A DNA stretch of 64,000 bases from the NCBI GenBank assembly GCA_947034885.2, contig OX344757.2:21384001-21448000 (forward strand). Direction: 5' to 3'. The first letter of the stretch is position 1. The number at the start of each line of letters is the position of its first letter. This document shows positions 61,263 through 64,000 of this stretch, piece by piece. The stretch is from Thuidium tamariscinum. Taxonomy: Eukaryota > Streptophyta > Bryopsida > Hypnales > Thuidiaceae. The notes beneath the pieces were generated by a model. It was given only the letters and a program-made list of their open reading frames with translations, did no database searches and was not told the origin of the DNA. A program made the translations under genes and the position numbers.

Positions 61263-62136
61263 ATTGCGTTCCTAAAAAGAAATGAAAATCAACTTCCTGT
61301 AAGTGAATGTCTATGCCACTTACTTTAAAAACTTCAATACCTTCTACATAACATGGGTGACTCAGTGTGACAATTATTGTATCACCTACTAATTAAACTT
61401 GCACTATGAAGATCTTCGCTCCCTCATGAACTATATGCCAACATCTACACTATACTTTACACCTACAGTTCTCTCTAGAAACATATTACAGTCTCAGATT
61501 TTCAATAAATATAAGATTGAGTACCTACTTAACAAATTGAAAGACAAAATACATATAATGCTCTTTGTAAACTCATATCCAAGATTATATATAATCCTTC
61601 TTTTACTTTATAAAAAGAAAAAGATAATACACATTCTGAAATTACTTTGATTTTCCACTCTCAAATATTTTTAAAAAGAACAAAAAAACTTAATGCAACC
61701 AAAAGTAAAATTATTCTTTTGCTACATCATATACAAACATGTGATGAAATAGAGCACATACAATTTCAAAATTGAAATACATTTAAATGTGTTCGTAGTA
61801 CAATTTTTTATTGTACAATTTTCAAAATTCTACATAAAGTGTATTCCATGTTCTTTCTCTACTATTATGAAAACTACAAATTACACTTGCATTCTATGTA
61901 GGATTAGGATGAACGTCTATTTGTTCTTAGAAACATCTCAACATACTCTTTCTTGAAGAGTACTGTATACATTGTTGAGAACATTGTGGTATGTTGACAC
62001 AAACACATTAGGATCACCAATTGTTCTAGTAAATACAATACAATTTCATATGTCCAACATGGTTCTCAATTTGTTTCTTTCATTTTATCTCTACAAGATC
62101 CATAATTCCCTTTTCATTCTAGTGACATAGAATTAA
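61263..62136. other. AT-rich flank upstream of the decayed ORF
   Basis: It presumably includes the old 5' leader and promoter of the 56.6-61.3 kb ORF. No repeat termini matching a bounded element around that ORF were found. Confidence 0.4.
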
Positions 62137-62345
62137 CACTAGTAGAAAATTCAGCGTCCACAGTGTCAGAAAAGTGTTGATTTGGTTTGTTAATTTTTTT
62201 GTTAATTAGGACGTGTTGACCCGGACATTGCATAGCAAAGAAGTGTTGATTTGGACGTCCAAATCAGCAGTTTTGTGTTCATTAGGAACTAAAAAGTGTT
62301 GATTCGGCAACTAGAATGTGTTGATTTTCAACAATTTTAGATGCA
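62137..62345 (+). mobile_element. Terminus of a CACTA (EnSpm) transposon with subterminal repeats
   Basis: The sequence CACTAGTAGAAAATTCAGCG is a classical plant CACTA end. Within the next 200 bp the motif GTGTTGATTYGG or close variants occur about five times (near 62194, 62229, 62251, 62298 and 62328), like CACTA subterminal transposase-binding repeats. The opposite terminus was not found; the element either extends past the window or is truncated. Confidence 0.65.
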
Positions 62346-62446
62346 AAATTTTTCCAATTTATTCTTGAAAAACTAAAAATTGCCACATGGACTGCCACTT
62401 AGGCGGCCACCACATGGACTGCCACCTAGGCAATCGCCACCAAGTG

Positions 62447-62524
62447 GATGGCACTAGGGGGGTTTGATCCCAAGACCTTGGAGATAATACTCCAGGGTCC
62501 TTAACCACTCAACCACCAAGGTGG
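62447..62524 (-). other. tRNA-like relic (Ser/Leu-type fold), probable SINE or TE-embedded fragment
   Basis: Read on the minus strand, a box-A-like TGGTTGAGTGGTTAAGG is followed by an anticodon-arm-like TGGAG-loop-CTCCA and a box-B-like GGGATCAAACCCC. The box B deviates from the GGTTCGANTCC consensus and the acceptor stem does not close cleanly, so it is not a functional tRNA. A repeated GCCACATGGACTGCCAC segment lies on the 3' side. Confidence 0.45.
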
Positions 62525-62596
62525 TTACATGTCTTAGGGGAAAAAAAATTCACTTTTAGCTACTTCTATGTTCTTGTTGCATGTGCCTTGTGAAGT

Positions 62597-62935
62597 CAGC
62601 AGACTTCAAGACCCATTTTCACATAGTAAATTAATTTTTTTCTTGGAACTTTGAACTAAGAAAAGTTGGAAAATAAAGTTATCTTTCATCTCCAAAAATC
62701 CGTTTGCAATTTGGAGTTTTTAATAACAAGTTATGGACAAAATTCAGAAAGGTTGTTAAAAAGTGGAAAAAAAATGGCCCTCTCTGAATTTTGTCCATAA
62801 CTTATTATTAAAAACTCCAAATTGCAAACGGATTTTTGGAGATGAAAGATAACTTTATTTCCCAACTTTTCTTAGTTCAAAGTTTCAAAAAAAAAGTTAA
62901 TTTACTATGTGAAAACGGAACCTGAAGTCTACTGA
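62597..62935. repeat. Large imperfect hairpin, about 165-bp arms
   Basis: The left arm (about 62597-62762) and right arm (about 62775-62935) are reverse complements with few mismatches. They share CAGACTTC, TTTTCACATAGTAAATTAA, AACTTTGAACTAAGAAAAGT, CATCTCCAAAAATCCGTTTG and CATAACTTRTTATTAAAAAC type blocks. The loop is about 12 bases around 62768. It lies inside or next to the CACTA-ended segment and may be a foldback element. Confidence 0.85.
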
Positions 62936-62945
62936 ATTTTGAAAA

Positions 62946-64000
62946 CACCGATTTGTGAATGAAGTTATTAAAAAAAAAATTATATATACTTTCCTTTCAA
63001 ACATGAATATGAAATATGCTCTTGAAGTTTTGAGTATAAATTTTCAACATATTTCTTTAACATATAATAAAAACTTGGAAGTTTTCAAATTGACATACAA
63101 TTTTTTAAATAAATTCTTTCAAAGATAGAACATAACCACTAAGTTAACCTCAAATTGACCAAATGGCATTTTTTGGAAATAATGATATTTTGGATAGCTC
63201 AATGTGGACAAAATTTCAATTTTTTTGCTTTCATATTTGACAAGACGTGTGCTGGAAGAGTAGCTTTATGGCACACTAGCTCTTAAAACTTTTGATCATA
63301 TGATTGAAAAATTAATGTATGATATGTGACTTTCATTAATTTTTCGGAAACTTGGAAGTCTCAAAAATAATTTAAAATGTTCAATTGGTTTTTTTATTTC
63401 TTACACCCCAAATAGCCACATTAGATACTTTAAAGTCAAATTGGACTATTAAACCAAATTAATCCTTTTATTTCATTGATGTACAAATTTCATATATTTC
63501 AAGCTAATAAAAAATAAAATTTCTATTTATTTTGTATTTATTCAATAATCTGAAGGAAAAACAGAATTACTTTGATTTTTCAAAAGTAAAGGTAGAAATA
63601 AAATTATATCAATTACAATATATATAAGAATATTTAAAAAAAATATGAATGAAAAGCACACCATTTTGTGTTCTTTGGATTTCAATTTCAATAAATCTTT
63701 CAATTTTTGAGGAACAAAACTTGTCAAGCTTTACTTTCTTAGTTGAAATTGAATTCCAAAAATAGTTATTTTAAAAGTTGTAATCGGGCTTGGCCAAAAC
63801 GCATTCATTTTTTGTATGCCACCACGTTAAAGGGTTAATGATGATTGGAATTGACATTTCAAAATTTTATAACTAAATTTGAAAGAACTTTGAACTTCAA
63901 ATAATAACAATCCCTTGAAGATGTTAATCCTTCAATCAAAAGTTATGAACAAAATGGAGATAGGTTTTGGAAATTATTTCTTTGTAAATGTAGCAAACTA
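62946..64000. repeat. AT-rich repeat, including a further copy of the dispersed repeat
   Basis: The segment 63215-63345 carries GAGTAGCTTTATGGCACAC and GTATGATATGTGACTTT, matching the repeat copies at 6165-6500 and 17170-17400. No gene was recognised up to the window end. Confidence 0.5.

Noticed and set aside
1-64000. CRISPR arrays, rRNA genes, bacterial operons or terminators.
   Set aside because: None seen; the gene structure is eukaryotic throughout and short tandem repeats lack spacer-repeat architecture.

Overview
The window looks like nuclear DNA of a streptophyte (land plant or charophyte alga). It is AT-rich and dominated by repeats, with intron-rich genes that use GT-AG splice sites. 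I rebuilt three intact-looking host genes by matching exon phases: a plant VAP4-type MSP-domain protein, a full-length Argonaute, and a plant family-14 glycosyltransferase (DUF266 / core-2/I-branching type). The species cannot be named from the sequence. CACTA, PIF/Harbinger and Sola-like transposons support a plant-type genome.

Layout. 1-8.6 kb: diverged repeats, MITEs and a decayed minus-strand ORF. 8.6-14.2 kb: GC-rich promoter/leader and the VAP4-like gene (+, 7 exons). 14.2-18.7 kb: AT-rich repeats. 18,683-33,620: one 14.9-kb DNA transposon. It is bounded by 30-bp terminal inverted repeats (29/30 identical) and a CTAC target-site duplication. It carries a Sola-like transposase (+) and a convergent minus-strand gene whose product combines a coiled coil, a RING/PHD-like zinc finger and a pre-SET/SET/post-SET histone-methyltransferase module. 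A possible small third gene lies near the right end. 33.6-36.6 kb: repeats, a (TA)n tract and a CACTA MITE. 36.6-45.0 kb: Argonaute (-, 11 exons, about 1,307 aa). 47.7-51.2 kb: glycosyltransferase (-, 10 exons). 53.8-54.3 kb: Harbinger-like MITE. 56.6-61.3 kb: a decayed single-exon ORF of about 1,538 codons with a possible ParB-like segment. 62.1-64 kb: a CACTA terminus with subterminal repeats, a tRNA-like relic, a large hairpin and AT-rich repeat.

The main find is the large Sola-like element carrying an H3K9-type (SUVH/SUVR-like) methyltransferase gene. A linked observation concerns the premature stops in the Sola element and in the 56-61 kb ORF. There are 13 of them: 9 TAG, 3 TGA and 1 TAA. 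This is what C-to-T deamination of CAG and CGA codons would give, i.e. methylated CHG and CG sites. The host genes end in ordinary TAA or TAG stops, so a changed genetic code is unlikely.

All exon structures were inferred by eye from splice consensus and protein-family resemblance, without alignment software or transcript data.
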